A stretch of DNA of 64,000 nucleotides from Dactylosporangium fulvum (GCF_025137375.1 NZ_CP073720.1:6410501-6474500); one strand, 5' to 3'; shown: positions 1 to 8,746, counted from the stretch's first letter. Notes: generated by a model not told the origin, from the sequence alone. Program-made: numbers and translations.

Positions 1-364
1 GCAGGCGTAGCCGGCGGATGACCGCGGTGTCGAACGGGCCTCCCCGGCGAGCCCGGTGAACCACCGTGAGCAGCAGTGCCAGCAGTGTCACGATCACGAC
101 GAAGGTGGGAAACGACACGAGCGAATGAGCGACGAGCTGCCATCCGGTCGGTCCGGGTACCACTACCTGCACCGTTACGCCGCCAATCTCGGTTGCCAGA
201 CCTGGCGTGGTGGCGACCGGCATTGCAAATTCGATGGATCTGGTAGTGACCAACGCGACTGCGTTGACGACGCCGATCGCCGCCATGACAACGAGCCCAC
301 CGACGATGGCCAGCTGCAGCATGCCGAGCCAGGTCGGTCTCCACGGCACGCCCGAGATCCGCAT
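1..364 (-). CDS. DUF2975 family membrane protein, partial
   Basis: The first ~121 residues of a gene that leaves the window at base 1. The N-terminus reads MRISGVPWRPTWLGMLQLAI, has a hydrophobic helix at about residues 12-35, then an extracytoplasmic-looking segment ending in VPGPTGWQLVAH, then a second helix (about 88-105). This layout is that of DUF2975 predicted membrane proteins, which are normally followed by a small XRE-type regulator (YozG-like); that part would lie outside the window. The start is supported by an AAGGAGAAGG ribosome site 5-6 nt upstream. A promoter and a 40-nt palindrome lie directly upstream. Function is unknown for the family; the assignment rests on topology and motif impression, so it is moderate. 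Confidence 0.6.
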   Translation of the reverse strand, partial: MRISGVPWRPTWLGMLQLAIVGGLVVMAAIGVVNAVALVTTRSIEFAMPVATTPGLATEIGGVTVQVVVPGPTGWQLVAHSLVSFPTFVVIVTLLALLLTVVHRARRGGPFDTAVIRRLRL

Positions 365-372
365 AGCGCCTT

Positions 373-412
373 CTCCTTATCGATTAACGATGCATCGATA
401 ATCGATAAGGAG
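373..412. promoter_or_regulatory. 40-nt near-perfect palindrome (operator) over the DUF2975 promoter and RBS
   Basis: Arms of 14 nt (CTCCTTATCGATTA at 373-386, its exact complement at 399-412) surround a 10-nt palindrome CGATGCATCG (388-397); only the pair 387/398 (A/A) fails. It contains four ATCGAT-type hexamers. The left arm covers the ribosome site of the leftward DUF2975 gene and the right side covers its -10 box, so a bound repressor would block both transcription and initiation. The identity of the repressor is not visible here. Confidence 0.6.
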
Positions 413-427
413 GAGGTCGACTGTCAA
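398..427 (-). promoter_or_regulatory. Promoter of the DUF2975 gene
   Basis: On the minus strand a perfect TTGACA (422-427) is followed after 18 nt by GATTAT (398-403). The -10 box sits inside the right arm of the palindrome, consistent with repression. Confidence 0.5.
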
Positions 428-507
428 GCCCCTCGTAGGGTGGGCCGATCACTTCAGCTATGCGGGAAGAAGCGATCATCGATGGACGGTAGCCGCGCTG
501 CGAACGC

Positions 508-732
508 ATGACCGGCCCACCCGTCTGGCAAGTCACCGAACTGGCCGCGCAGGTGTTCGCGCGGGTCGGGGTGTGGCAGCAGGTCACCGCGGCGCGGGCC
601 GCCCAGGTGGCCGACCGGGCCCGGCGCGGTGTCGTGCTGGTTGATGGATTCACGCCGGATCGATCCGCAACAGTACGCTCGTCACGCTGGTTGCCGGCTC
701 GGGCGTCGTCGCGAAGCGCGCATACAGGTTGA
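508..732 (+). pseudogene. Unidentified coding fragment, broken at about base 645
   Basis: From 508 to about 645 this frame shows strong actinobacterial third-position GC and reads as a helical protein (MTGPPVWQVTELAAQVFARV and on). After about base 645 the codon signal collapses, where the frame enters the 3' end of the opposite-strand TPR gene, and a stop follows at 732. I read it as the surviving piece of a gene whose remainder was removed when the TPR gene arrived or the flank was deleted. I cannot name the family. There is no clear ribosome site, so 508 may be internal to the former gene. Confidence 0.3.
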
Positions 733-1474
733 TGCGGGCCGGCGCGCCGGGGACCCGCAGCTCGTAACCGAGCGTGTGCGACGCGAGCGGTCCGGTGCGT
801 GGCAGCACGGTTGCCGGCCCGAACGTCTCGTCGAGCTCGCGCCGTGTCAGCGTGCCGGCCGGGAATCGTAGCTCGACGCTCGCGCGCGAAAGCTCGCCGG
901 CCGTGACCAGGCATTCGCTCGCACCCGACGGCGGTGGGGTCGTCGGGATGCCGAGCGCGCTGTGGATCTCGGCCTCGCTGCCGGTCACCACCGCGCACAG
1001 GCGTTCGCCTGCCGTGCGTAGCGCGCCGGCAACGGACGGCCGATCGGGCGTGTGCTTCAGGATCGGCGCGAGGTCGGCGCGCAGGCGCGCGAACTCGGGG
1101 TGATTCGGCTCCACGCCCTGCGTGTAGATCGCGAGCCCCTCGCTCGCGTGTCGCGCCGCGTCGGCGAACCGCTGCTGCGCGTGGAGCAGCTTCGCGTAGA
1201 ACAGCTTGTGCGTGCCCAGGATCACCGGTCGAGCCGGCGTGACCTGGGCTTCCGCCTCGATCGCCTGGACGATCCGTTGCTCGCTGCGCTGCTCGTCGCC
1301 GAGATCCAGCCACAGCGACGATACGGACGCGTAGATGTCGGCGCGCACCTTCGTGTCGGCGAGCATCGCGTCCGCGGCCGTAACGAGCTCGAGTGCGCGC
1401 ACGCGATCCTTTTTCACGCGCAGCTGGATCCGAGCTTCGGTGACCAACGTCTCGACGGTTGCTCGTTCACTCAT
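650..1474 (-). CDS. TPR-like repeat protein, unknown function
   Basis: A 274-residue cytoplasmic protein. Residues 1-135 are alpha-helical with tetratricopeptide-like spacing (LYAKLLHAQQRFADAARHAS followed by a second helix pair around EGLAIYTQGVEPNHPEF), as in helper or kinase-associated TPR proteins; the rest has no family I recognise. ATG at 1474 is chosen with GGGG 6-7 nt upstream; a GTG four codons earlier (1486) is only 2 nt from AGGAG. Codon use differs from the neighbours: GCG, CGC and ACG dominate over GCC, CGG and ACC, and third-position GC is lower, which suggests acquisition, perhaps from a myxobacterium-like donor (inference). The 3' end abuts the broken fragment at 508-645. Confidence 0.65.
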   Translation of the reverse strand: MSERATVETLVTEARIQLRVKKDRVRALELVTAADAMLADTKVRADIYASVSSLWLDLGDEQRSEQRIVQAIEAEAQVTPARPVILGTHKLFYAKLLHAQQRFADAARHASEGLAIYTQGVEPNHPEFARLRADLAPILKHTPDRPSVAGALRTAGERLCAVVTGSEAEIHSALGIPTTPPPSGASECLVTAGELSRASVELRFPAGTLTRRELDETFGPATVLPRTGPLASHTLGYELRVPGAPARINLYARFATTPEPATSVTSVLLRIDPA

Positions 1475-1558
1475 CGTCGGCCCCACGTCTCCTGGTCGGT
1501 GAACGGAACGTCCTTGCCGGGCCGCGCGGGGCTGCTCGATGCCGCTGGCCGGCGTGGT

Positions 1559-1678
1559 TCAGTCGGCTCCACCGAGTCCCGCCAGCCACTTGAGCACCAG
1601 CCAGGAGATGCCCCCGCAGCAGAGGACGACAGTAGACGTACGACCGTGCGCCCGGTGGGCTCGGTAGCCTCGGCGCAC
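1559..1678 (-). CDS. Possible 39-residue single-helix small protein
   Basis: A GTG-initiated ORF between the TPR gene and selA. It has a basic N-terminus (MRRGYRAHRAHGRTS) and a hydrophobic C-terminal half with CCGG followed by WLVLKWLAGLG, the pattern of a small tail-anchored membrane peptide. Ribosome-site support is weak and the region is GC-rich enough to hold chance ORFs, so this is a candidate only. Confidence 0.25.
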   Translation of the reverse strand: MRRGYRAHRAHGRTSTVVLCCGGISWLVLKWLAGLGGAD

Positions 1679-1781
1679 CAGGGAGATCCGCGGCGACGGA
1701 ATACTGCCGCTGCTAGCGTTACGTTCGGCGGCCGGGCCGGGCGGTGCCCGAGCGGGGGAGCCGCCGAGGTGACCGGGAAAA

Positions 1782-3050
1782 GTGAGGCCGAGCTTGGATC
1801 CGCGACGCGCGGTGCAGCGCACCGACACGGTGCTTGCCGACCCGCGACTCAAGGATGTCGACCGGGCGCGGGCCAAGGCCGTCGTCCGGGTCCAGCTGGA
1901 GCGGGTCCGCCGCGGTGAGCTGCCGCCGCAGGACGTGGTCCCGGCCGTGCTCGAGGCGCTCCACCGGGCCGGGATGCGGCCCGTCCTCAACGCCACCGGC
2001 GTTGTGCTCCACACCAACCTCGGCCGGGCGGCGCTCTCCCCCGCGGCCGTCGAGGCGGTCGTCGCGGCTGCCGGGCACACCGACGTCGAGCTCGACCTCG
2101 ACTCCGGCCGCCGGGCCAGGCGCGGCCGCGCCGCGCTCGACGCGCTCAAGGCGGCCGTCGCGCCGGCACAGGCCGTACACCTGCTGAACAACGGTGCGGC
2201 CGCGCTCGTCCTCGTGGCGACCGGGCTCGCCGCCGGCAAGGAGATCGTGGTCAGCCGGGGTGAGCTCGTCGAGATCGGCGACGGCTTCCGCCTGCCCGAC
2301 CTGCTGGAGTCCACCGGGGCGCGGTTGCGGGAGGTGGGCACCACCAACCGGACGTCACTGGCCGACTACCGCGCCGCGCTCGGCCCGCGGACCGGGTTCA
2401 TCCTGAAGGTGCACCCGTCCAACTTCTACCAGCGCGGCTTCGTCTCGTCGGTGCCGGTCCGGCAGCTCGCACAGCTCGACGTGCCCGTCGTCGTGGACAT
2501 CGGATCGGGGCTGCTGGCCGCCGACCCGCTGCTGCCCGATGAGCCGGACGCCGCGACGGTACTGCGGGAAGGCGCCGCCCTGGTCACCGCCAGCGGCGAC
2601 AAGCTGCTCGGCGGCCCGCAGGCCGGCCTGCTCCTCGGCCGCGCGGACCTGGTCGACACGCTGCGCCGCCATCCGCTCGCGCGGGCCCTGCGGGTCGACA
2701 AGCTCACACTCGCCGCGTTCGAGGCGACGCTGCGCGGGCCGACCCCAACCTGGCAGGCGCTGCGCGCACCGGTCGACGTGCTGCGCGGCCGGGTCGAGCG
2801 GGTCGCCGAGGCCGTCGGCGGGGAGGTCGCCGACACGGTGGCCGTCGTCGGTGGCGGCGGCGCGCCCGAGGTCGAGCTGCCGTCGGTGGCGGTCGTCCTG
2901 CCCGAGGACCTGGCCAGGCCGCTGCGGCTCGGCGACCCGGCGGTCGTCGGGCGGGTCGAGCACGGGCGGCTGCTGCTCGACCTGCGTTGCGTCCCCGAGG
3001 ACCAGGACAAGGCCCTGACCGCGGCCGTCCTGCGCGCCGCCGGCCGCTGA
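1782..3050 (+). CDS. selA: L-seryl-tRNA(Sec) selenium transferase
   Basis: SelA converts seryl-tRNA(Sec) to selenocysteyl-tRNA(Sec) with selenophosphate, using pyridoxal phosphate. The 422-residue product carries the family core: RPVLNATGVVLHTNLGRA at about 66-83, the cofactor-pocket stretch around VVVDIGSGLL (236-245), and the Schiff-base lysine in TASGDKLLGGPQAG (K274). It is slightly shorter than E. coli SelA (463). GTG at 1782 is chosen because homology begins soon after it (DPRLKDVDRARAKAVVR). It is followed one base later by selB, so the two are surely co-transcribed. No selD and no tRNA(Sec) gene were found in the window, so the rest of the pathway must lie elsewhere. Confidence 0.95.
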   Translation: MRPSLDPRRAVQRTDTVLADPRLKDVDRARAKAVVRVQLERVRRGELPPQDVVPAVLEALHRAGMRPVLNATGVVLHTNLGRAALSPAAVEAVVAAAGHTDVELDLDSGRRARRGRAALDALKAAVAPAQAVHLLNNGAAALVLVATGLAAGKEIVVSRGELVEIGDGFRLPDLLESTGARLREVGTTNRTSLADYRAALGPRTGFILKVHPSNFYQRGFVSSVPVRQLAQLDVPVVVDIGSGLLAADPLLPDEPDAATVLREGAALVTASGDKLLGGPQAGLLLGRADLVDTLRRHPLARALRVDKLTLAAFEATLRGPTPTWQALRAPVDVLRGRVERVAEAVGGEVADTVAVVGGGGAPEVELPSVAVVLPEDLARPLRLGDPAVVGRVEHGRLLLDLRCVPEDQDKALTAAVLRAAGR

Positions 3051-3051
3051 C

Positions 3052-4806
3052 ATGTGGGTCGTCGCCACCGCCGGCCACGTCGACCACGGCAAGTCGACGC
3101 TGGTCCGCGCGCTGACCGGGATGGAGCCGGACCGCTGGGCCGAGGAGCGCCGGCGCGGCATGACGATCGATCTCGGCTTCGCGTGGACGACGCTGCCGTC
3201 CGGGTCGACGGTGGCGTTCGTCGACGTGCCGGGCCATGAGCGGTTCGTGCCCAACATGCTGGCGGGTGTGGGGCCGGTGCCGGCGGCGATGCTCGTCGTC
3301 GCCGCCGACGAGGGCTGGATGCCGCAGTCCGCGGAGCACCTCGCGGCGCTCGACGCGCTCGACGTCCGCCACGCCGTGCTCGTGGTGACCCGCTCGGACC
3401 TGGCCGACCCGGGGCCGGCGACGGCGCAGGCGCTCGACCGGCTGGCGAAGACGGCCCTGGGCACGTCGGTCGAGGCGGTCGCCGTCAGCGGCGCCACCGG
3501 TGCCGGCCTCGACGAGCTGCGGGCCGCGCTGGACCGGCTCGGGGCCGCGCTGCCGCCGCCCGATCTCGACGCACCCGTGCGGCTCTGGGTCGACCGGAGC
3601 TTCACCATCCGCGGCAGCGGGACCGTGGTCACGGGGACGCTCGGCGCCGGGCGGCTCGCGGCCGACACCGAGCTCGAGCTCGCCGGCAGCGGCCGGACCG
3701 TCCGCGTCCGTGCCCTGCAGTCCCTGGGCGCCCCGGTGTCCGCGGTCGGCGCCGTCGCCCGCGTCGCGGTGAACCTGCGCGGCCTCGACCGGGACGCCGT
3801 CGGGCGGGGCGACGCGCTGGTGACGCCGGGCCGGTTCGTGGTCACCGACCTCGTCGACGTGCGCGTGCACGGTGACCCGGTCGCCGACCTGCCCGCCGAG
3901 GTCGTCCTGCACGTCGGCTCGGCGGCGGTCCCGGCCCGGGTCCGGCCGCTCGGCACCGGCACCGCACGGCTGCGGCTGGCCCGGCCGGTGCCGCTGCACG
4001 TCGGCGACCGCGCGCTGCTGCGCGACCCGGGTCGGCACCGGGTGCCCGGCGGGGTCACCGTGCTCGACGTCGCGCCGCCCGAGCTGCGCCGCCGGGGCTC
4101 CGCCGCGGCGCGGGCCGCCGAACTGTCCGAGCTGGACGGACGACCCGACGCCGCCGGCGAGCTGCGGCGCCGGCGGCTGGTCCGGGCGCCGGAGCTGGTC
4201 CGGATGGGGGTGCCGGCGGACGGTGTCACGGCCGTCGCCGGGGACTGGCTCGCCGACCCGGAGCACTGGGCCGCGCTGCGCACCCGGCTGGTGTCCGAAG
4301 TGGACCGGTACGCCGCCGCGCACCCCGTCGACCCCGACGTGCCCGTCGACGCCGTGCGGCAGCGGCTCGGCCTGCCCGACCGCGCGCTCGTCGAGGCGCT
4401 CGTGACGCCGCCGCTGATCGTCCGCGACGGGCGGATCGGCAGCGGCCGTGCCCTGCCGGAGCGGCTGCGGAAGGCGGTCGACGCCGTCCATGCGGACCTG
4501 CGCCGCGAGCCGTTCGCCGCGCCCGACGCCCGGCGCCTCGCCGAGCTCGGGCTCGGGCCGAAGGAGATCGGCGCGGCGGTGAAGGCCCGCCTGCTGCTGC
4601 GCATCGCCGACGGGGTCGTGCTGCTGCCGGACGTCGCCGACGCGGCGGTCCGGACGCTGCACGCCCTCCCGCAGCCGTTCACCCTGTCGGAGGCCCGGCA
4701 GGCGCTGCGCACAACGCGGCGCGTCGCGGTGCCGCTGCTGGAGTTCCTGGGGCGCCGCGGCGCGACCAGACAGCTCGCGGACGGACGGCACACGACAGAT
4801 TCCTGA
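3052..4806 (+). CDS. selB: Selenocysteine-specific translation elongation factor SelB
   Basis: SelB is the GTPase that delivers selenocysteyl-tRNA to UGA codons marked by a SECIS hairpin. Visible motifs: G1 loop GHVDHGKST (8-16), the T/G2 stretch RRRGMTIDLGFAW, G3 DVPGHERF, G4-like TRSD. An EF-Tu-like domain 2 follows (RSFTIRGSGTVVTGTLGAGR) and the C-terminal third has the winged-helix composition that reads SECIS RNA. The length of 584 is close to the usual ~600. ATG lies one base after the selA stop (translational coupling). The 3' end faces a leftward Clp-N gene fragment. Confidence 0.95.
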   Translation: MWVVATAGHVDHGKSTLVRALTGMEPDRWAEERRRGMTIDLGFAWTTLPSGSTVAFVDVPGHERFVPNMLAGVGPVPAAMLVVAADEGWMPQSAEHLAALDALDVRHAVLVVTRSDLADPGPATAQALDRLAKTALGTSVEAVAVSGATGAGLDELRAALDRLGAALPPPDLDAPVRLWVDRSFTIRGSGTVVTGTLGAGRLAADTELELAGSGRTVRVRALQSLGAPVSAVGAVARVAVNLRGLDRDAVGRGDALVTPGRFVVTDLVDVRVHGDPVADLPAEVVLHVGSAAVPARVRPLGTGTARLRLARPVPLHVGDRALLRDPGRHRVPGGVTVLDVAPPELRRRGSAAARAAELSELDGRPDAAGELRRRRLVRAPELVRMGVPADGVTAVAGDWLADPEHWAALRTRLVSEVDRYAAAHPVDPDVPVDAVRQRLGLPDRALVEALVTPPLIVRDGRIGSGRALPERLRKAVDAVHADLRREPFAAPDARRLAELGLGPKEIGAAVKARLLLRIADGVVLLPDVADAAVRTLHALPQPFTLSEARQALRTTRRVAVPLLEFLGRRGATRQLADGRHTTDS

Positions 4807-4809
4807 CAT

Positions 4810-5085
4810 TGTCGGGCTCAGGTGTCTCCGCGTCGCGGCCTCCAGCACCGCCACGGTGGCCGCGTCGAACGGCACATACCGGTCGCCACCCACCTCGGTC
4901 TCACCCGCCACCGACGTCGGCGGGCCTTCCGGCCGGAGGCGGGCGACGTTGCCGGTGGAGCGCAGCAGCGCGGCCGCGAGGTCGGCCGGGGTCATCGACG
5001 CCCGGCCGGCGGCACGGGCGGCGCCGACCGCCACTCGGGCGGCCTCCCGGCCGTGCATCGTGAAGAACGCGAACACCACCGCCAT
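4810..5085 (-). pseudogene. Truncated Clp N-terminal-domain protein
   Basis: From the ATG at 5085 the frame reads as a Clp repeat domain: MHGREAARVAVGAARAAGRA then MTPADLAAALLRSTGNVARL, matching the helix pairs by which ClpA/ClpC N-domains bind substrates or adaptors. A second repeat begins with VPFDAATVAVLEAATRR but stops matching at about base 4830, exactly where selB ends. The frame then runs antisense through selB without a real C-terminus. I conclude that the 3' part of the gene was deleted. GAACG-rich upstream sequence offers no strong ribosome site. Confidence 0.5.
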
Positions 5086-5235
5086 TGCTTACCCGGCCGC
5101 CGGACGGAGAGTGAAAGCGGGTCGTCCGGCCGGCGCGGTACCACGGGGGCGTGCTCCAATCGGGACAGCGCAACCGGACCGAACCCGCTGGTGAACCGGG
5201 TCGCGCCAGAACGGGAACGTAGACCGGAGGTGAGC

Positions 5236-6123
<888 letters not shown>

Positions 6124-6125
6124 GG

Positions 6126-7400
6126 TCAGGACCCGGCCAGCGCCTCCATGCCGCGCAGCACCGCCTCGCCGTCGTCCGGGGTGATGTGCGCGGCGTCGAG
6201 GTACATGCTGATCCGGATCGTGCCGGGCACGTCGTCGACGTGCACGAACAGCGGCTCGAACGACGGCGCCTCCTGGGCCACCACCCAGCGGAACGTCGAC
6301 TCCCCCGGCGCCGACGCGACGTCACGCACCGGGCCACGGCGGTCGTTGAAATAGCAGCCGAGCTCGATCGGCTCGCCGCGCTCCGCCGCCACCCGGGCGA
6401 CGACCGCCTCCATGCCGGTGTGGTGGAAGTAGGCGTACTTGTACGCCGCCGTCGTCACCCGCCGGACCCGCTCCAGCAGCTCCTCGAGGCCCAGCCCGCC
6501 GGCGTCGACCATGAGCAGGCCGGCCTGGGCGAGCGTGCACACGACGTCGGCGAGGCCGGGGCGGAACCGGTTGCTCACCATCGGCCGGATCACCACCGGG
6601 TCGACGCCGGTGACCCGGGTGAGGGCGCCGGCGTAGAGGGCGAGCAGGATCGTCGAGGAGTCCACGCCGGTCCGCCCGGCCAGCTCCGGCACCGCGCGGG
6701 ACAGCGCCGGTGAGGTGAACTCGCCGTGCCAGTACCGCGGGGTCTCGACCATGCGCGGGGACGGGAACCGCCGCGGCTCGACCACCCGCAGGATCCCTTC
6801 CCAGTAGCGTTGCGCGGCGGCGTTGTGCCGCTGCCCGGCCGGCGAGCGCTGCCACTCCGCCTGGGCGAGCGGCTGCAGCCCGGCGACCGGCGTCGTCACC
6901 CGGGCCGCGACCTCGGTCATCATCGTCATCGCGCCGGTCGCGTCGGTGACGAAGTGGCTCATCAGGACGGCCATGTGGGTGATCTCGCCGTCCTTGCGCA
7001 CGACCGCCATGCGCACCGGCCACTCGGCGGTGAAGTCGAGCTCGTCCTCCCGCCAGCGGTCGCAGACACTCTCGGCGACCTTCTCGGGGTCCTTCCCGTC
7101 GGCGTCGACGACGTCCAGGAAGATCTCGCCCTGGTCGTACACCTCCTGCGACGGCGTCCCGTCGGGCGCGAACCGCAGCCGGGTGCGCATCGGCTGATAC
7201 CGGCTCATCAGGTAGCGCAGCTCGTCGGCGATCTCCTCGACCGTGGTGCCCGCCGGCAGCGGCTTGACCCCGCCGAGCGGCAGCCAGGTCCGCTGCTTCA
7301 CGATCGCCGACCAGTTCTCCAGCTGGCCCCAGGATAACGGCCCGGTGCCCGCCCCATCCCCCGCGAACCGCACGCTGACCCGTTCCGGCGCAGCATCCAT
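6126..7400 (-). CDS. Stand-alone condensation-domain (C-domain) acyltransferase-like protein
   Basis: A 424-residue protein of the chloramphenicol-acetyltransferase/NRPS condensation fold. PLSWGQLENW near residue 21 is the usual C-domain entry motif. The active-site HHxxxDG appears as SHFVTDA (148-154): the second His and the Asp are kept but the first His and the Gly are not. The rest (latch and floor loop, MEAVVARVAAERGEPIELG) is intact. No adenylation or carrier domain is nearby, so it may esterify or amidate a free substrate rather than serve an NRPS. ATG 7400 follows GGGAGGG by 6-7 nt; the longer frame to 7532 has no support. Imperfect inverted repeats lie upstream at 7486-7521. Confidence 0.75.
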   Translation of the reverse strand: MDAAPERVSVRFAGDGAGTGPLSWGQLENWSAIVKQRTWLPLGGVKPLPAGTTVEEIADELRYLMSRYQPMRTRLRFAPDGTPSQEVYDQGEIFLDVVDADGKDPEKVAESVCDRWREDELDFTAEWPVRMAVVRKDGEITHMAVLMSHFVTDATGAMTMMTEVAARVTTPVAGLQPLAQAEWQRSPAGQRHNAAAQRYWEGILRVVEPRRFPSPRMVETPRYWHGEFTSPALSRAVPELAGRTGVDSSTILLALYAGALTRVTGVDPVVIRPMVSNRFRPGLADVVCTLAQAGLLMVDAGGLGLEELLERVRRVTTAAYKYAYFHHTGMEAVVARVAAERGEPIELGCYFNDRRGPVRDVASAPGESTFRWVVAQEAPSFEPLFVHVDDVPGTIRISMYLDAAHITPDDGEAVLRGMEALAGS

Positions 7401-7485
7401 CGCCGGCCCTCCCATTCCCGTAGACGGCATGGCTGTCCAGCAGGGCGTCCCCCTGCCGGGTGACCGCGCCCCCGGCACACGGAAA

Positions 7486-7521
7486 GCGACCTGCACAACG
7501 TGGCGGGTCGTGGCAGGTCGC
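7486..7521. promoter_or_regulatory. 9-bp inverted repeat upstream of the condensation-domain gene
   Basis: GCGACCTGC (7486-7494) and GCAGGTCGC (7513-7521) are exact complements 18 nt apart. The spacing suits a dimeric regulator, but no regulator gene is adjacent, so the role is inferred from symmetry only. Confidence 0.3.
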
Positions 7522-7587
7522 CCGGAAGGCATCGACGTCGGTTCCGCAGCCTACGGACGATGCTCGTGGTGCGCCATGAGACGTTGG

Positions 7588-7599
7588 TACGATGTACGC
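7588..7599 (+). promoter_or_regulatory. -10 box of a leaderless small transcript
   Basis: TACGAT at 7588-7593 is followed by 6 nt and then ATG at 7600, so the predicted transcription start coincides with the start codon. No convincing -35 hexamer is seen. Confidence 0.4.
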
Positions 7600-7647
7600 A
7601 TGACTGCCGGGTCGGCCAAGCGCCGTGTCGCGCTGATCCCGGCGTAG
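7600..7647 (+). CDS. Leaderless 15-residue peptide MTAGSAKRRVALIPA, orphan leader-type ORF
   Basis: A 16-codon ORF starting at the predicted +1 of its own promoter and ending 6 nt before a strong hairpin terminator (7654-7683). The whole unit would make an RNA of about 85 nt. The layout (promoter, tiny ORF, terminator) is that of an attenuator leader, yet no rightward gene follows; the next gene is the leftward DUF418 remnant. The gene once controlled may have been deleted, or the RNA may act by itself. The peptide has no run of one amino acid that would point to a controlling tRNA. Confidence 0.35.
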   Translation: MTAGSAKRRVALIPA

Positions 7648-7653
7648 CAGCAC

Positions 7654-7683
7654 ACCGGTGCCGGCCTCGTGGCCGGCACCGGT
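7654..7683. terminator. Perfect 13-bp hairpin terminator
   Basis: ACCGGTGCCGGCC, a TCGT tetraloop and the exact complement. There is no U tract, as is usual in actinobacteria. Being symmetric it can also end the leftward-facing region on the other side. Confidence 0.65.
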
Positions 7684-7691
7684 CCTGCTGT

Positions 7692-8633
7692 TCATCCCCG
7701 CCAGGCCGGGCGGGCCCAGACGGTGAGGGCCCGCAGCAGCCACTCCACCGGGCCGTATCTGTGTGCGCGCAGCCAGGCCGCGCTGAGCACCAGTTGCGCC
7801 AGGAAGACCGCCACGGCGATGCCCGCGACGCCGAGCGGGGCGATGCGCCCGATCAGGCCGAAGCCGAGCCCGGTGAAGAGGACCGCGAGGATCAGCGACT
7901 GCCCGAGGTAGTTCGTCAGTGCCATCCGCCCGGCCGGGGCGAGGGCGCCGGCGAGCCGCTGTCCCGCGCCGGTGTGGAACAGCCGCAGCATCGTCGCAGC
8001 GTACGCGGCGGCGAGCAGCGGGCTGGTCAGCGTGGACACCGCCAGGCCGGGCATGGTGGCGATGCCGCCGAGCGCGACGACCAGGACCGCGCCGCCGAGC
8101 CCGAGCGGGTAGCCGATCAGCTGGAGGTTGCGCAACGCGCGGGTGTGCGCGGTGGTGTCGGCGAGGATCCGCCGGCGGCCGACGGCGAGGCCGACGAGGA
8201 ACATCGCGAGCGCGACCGGCGCCTGGAGCACGACCGTGCCGCCGATCGCCGTGGGCAGCGAGCGCAGGTGCTCGGCGATGACGTCGGCGGGCGCGCCACC
8301 GAGGGCCGCGGTGGTGGCGGCGCCGTCGGCGAGGGCGGCCGGCTCGTCGACCGACGGGATGTCGGCGAAGGTCATCGCGGTGAAGAACAGCACCACCAGG
8401 CCGACGAGGACGGCGGCCAGGACCAGCGCGGTCCGCGGCCGGATCCGGTGCAGCGCCAGGAGGATCAGGCCGAGCACGGCGTAGGTGGACAGGATGTCGC
8501 CGTGGAACAGCAGGACCGCGTGGACGACACCGAGGAGGAACAGACCGGCGATCCGGCGCAGGAAGCGGGGCCGGAACGCGGCACCCGCCCGGTCGGCGGC
8601 GTCGATCTGCAGCGTGAAGCTGTACCCGAACAT
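7692..8633 (-). pseudogene. DUF418 family membrane protein lacking its N-terminus
   Basis: DUF418 (YeiB-type) proteins are multi-pass membrane proteins. The frame from 8633 begins at MFGYSFTLQIDAADRAG, which in full-length members is the loop after the first two helices (the usual ALRGFALLGILLVN start is missing). It then follows the family through RRIAGLFLLGVVHAVLLFHGD to the C-terminal NYLGQSLI and GPVEWLLRALT. Upstream of 8633 the opposite strand carries another gene's tail, so about 70 residues were lost. The remaining 313 residues hold about seven helices and an intact frame; if a start at 8633 were used a shortened protein is possible, but there is no ribosome site. Confidence 0.65.
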
Positions 8634-8724
8634 GGTCCAGTGGGTCGTCGACCCGCGGCACGCGCCCCGCGCCGAGGAGGTCGTCGCCGGGCTGCGGGCC
8701 CTGGCCGCCATCGCCGGCGACTGA
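8634..8724 (+). pseudogene. C-terminal scrap of an unidentified gene
   Basis: The + strand reads WVVDPRHAPRAEEVVAGL and on to a stop at 8724, with normal third-position GC and the look of a protein C-terminus. It begins exactly where the DUF418 coding signal ends on the other strand. Two genes therefore met head to head by a deletion. The family is not recognisable from 29 residues. Confidence 0.35.
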
Positions 8725-8727
8725 ACA

Positions 8728-8746
8728 ACCGTCCACGATGGACGGT
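8728..8746. terminator. Short hairpin after the gene scrap
   Basis: ACCGTCCA, CGA, TGGACGGT: 8-bp perfect stem with a 3-nt loop, 3 nt after the stop at 8724. Probably the old terminator of the truncated rightward gene. Confidence 0.35.

Noticed and set aside
1490..1780. tRNA(Sec) gene next to selA
   Set aside because: GTGGTTCAG and GGTGGGCTCGGTAG stretches looked tRNA-like, but no 8-bp acceptor stem, long extra arm or TCA anticodon could be fitted.
2355..4793. Very long leftward frames antisense to selA and selB
   Set aside because: They are antisense shadows of strongly conserved genes and follow from the third-position GC bias.
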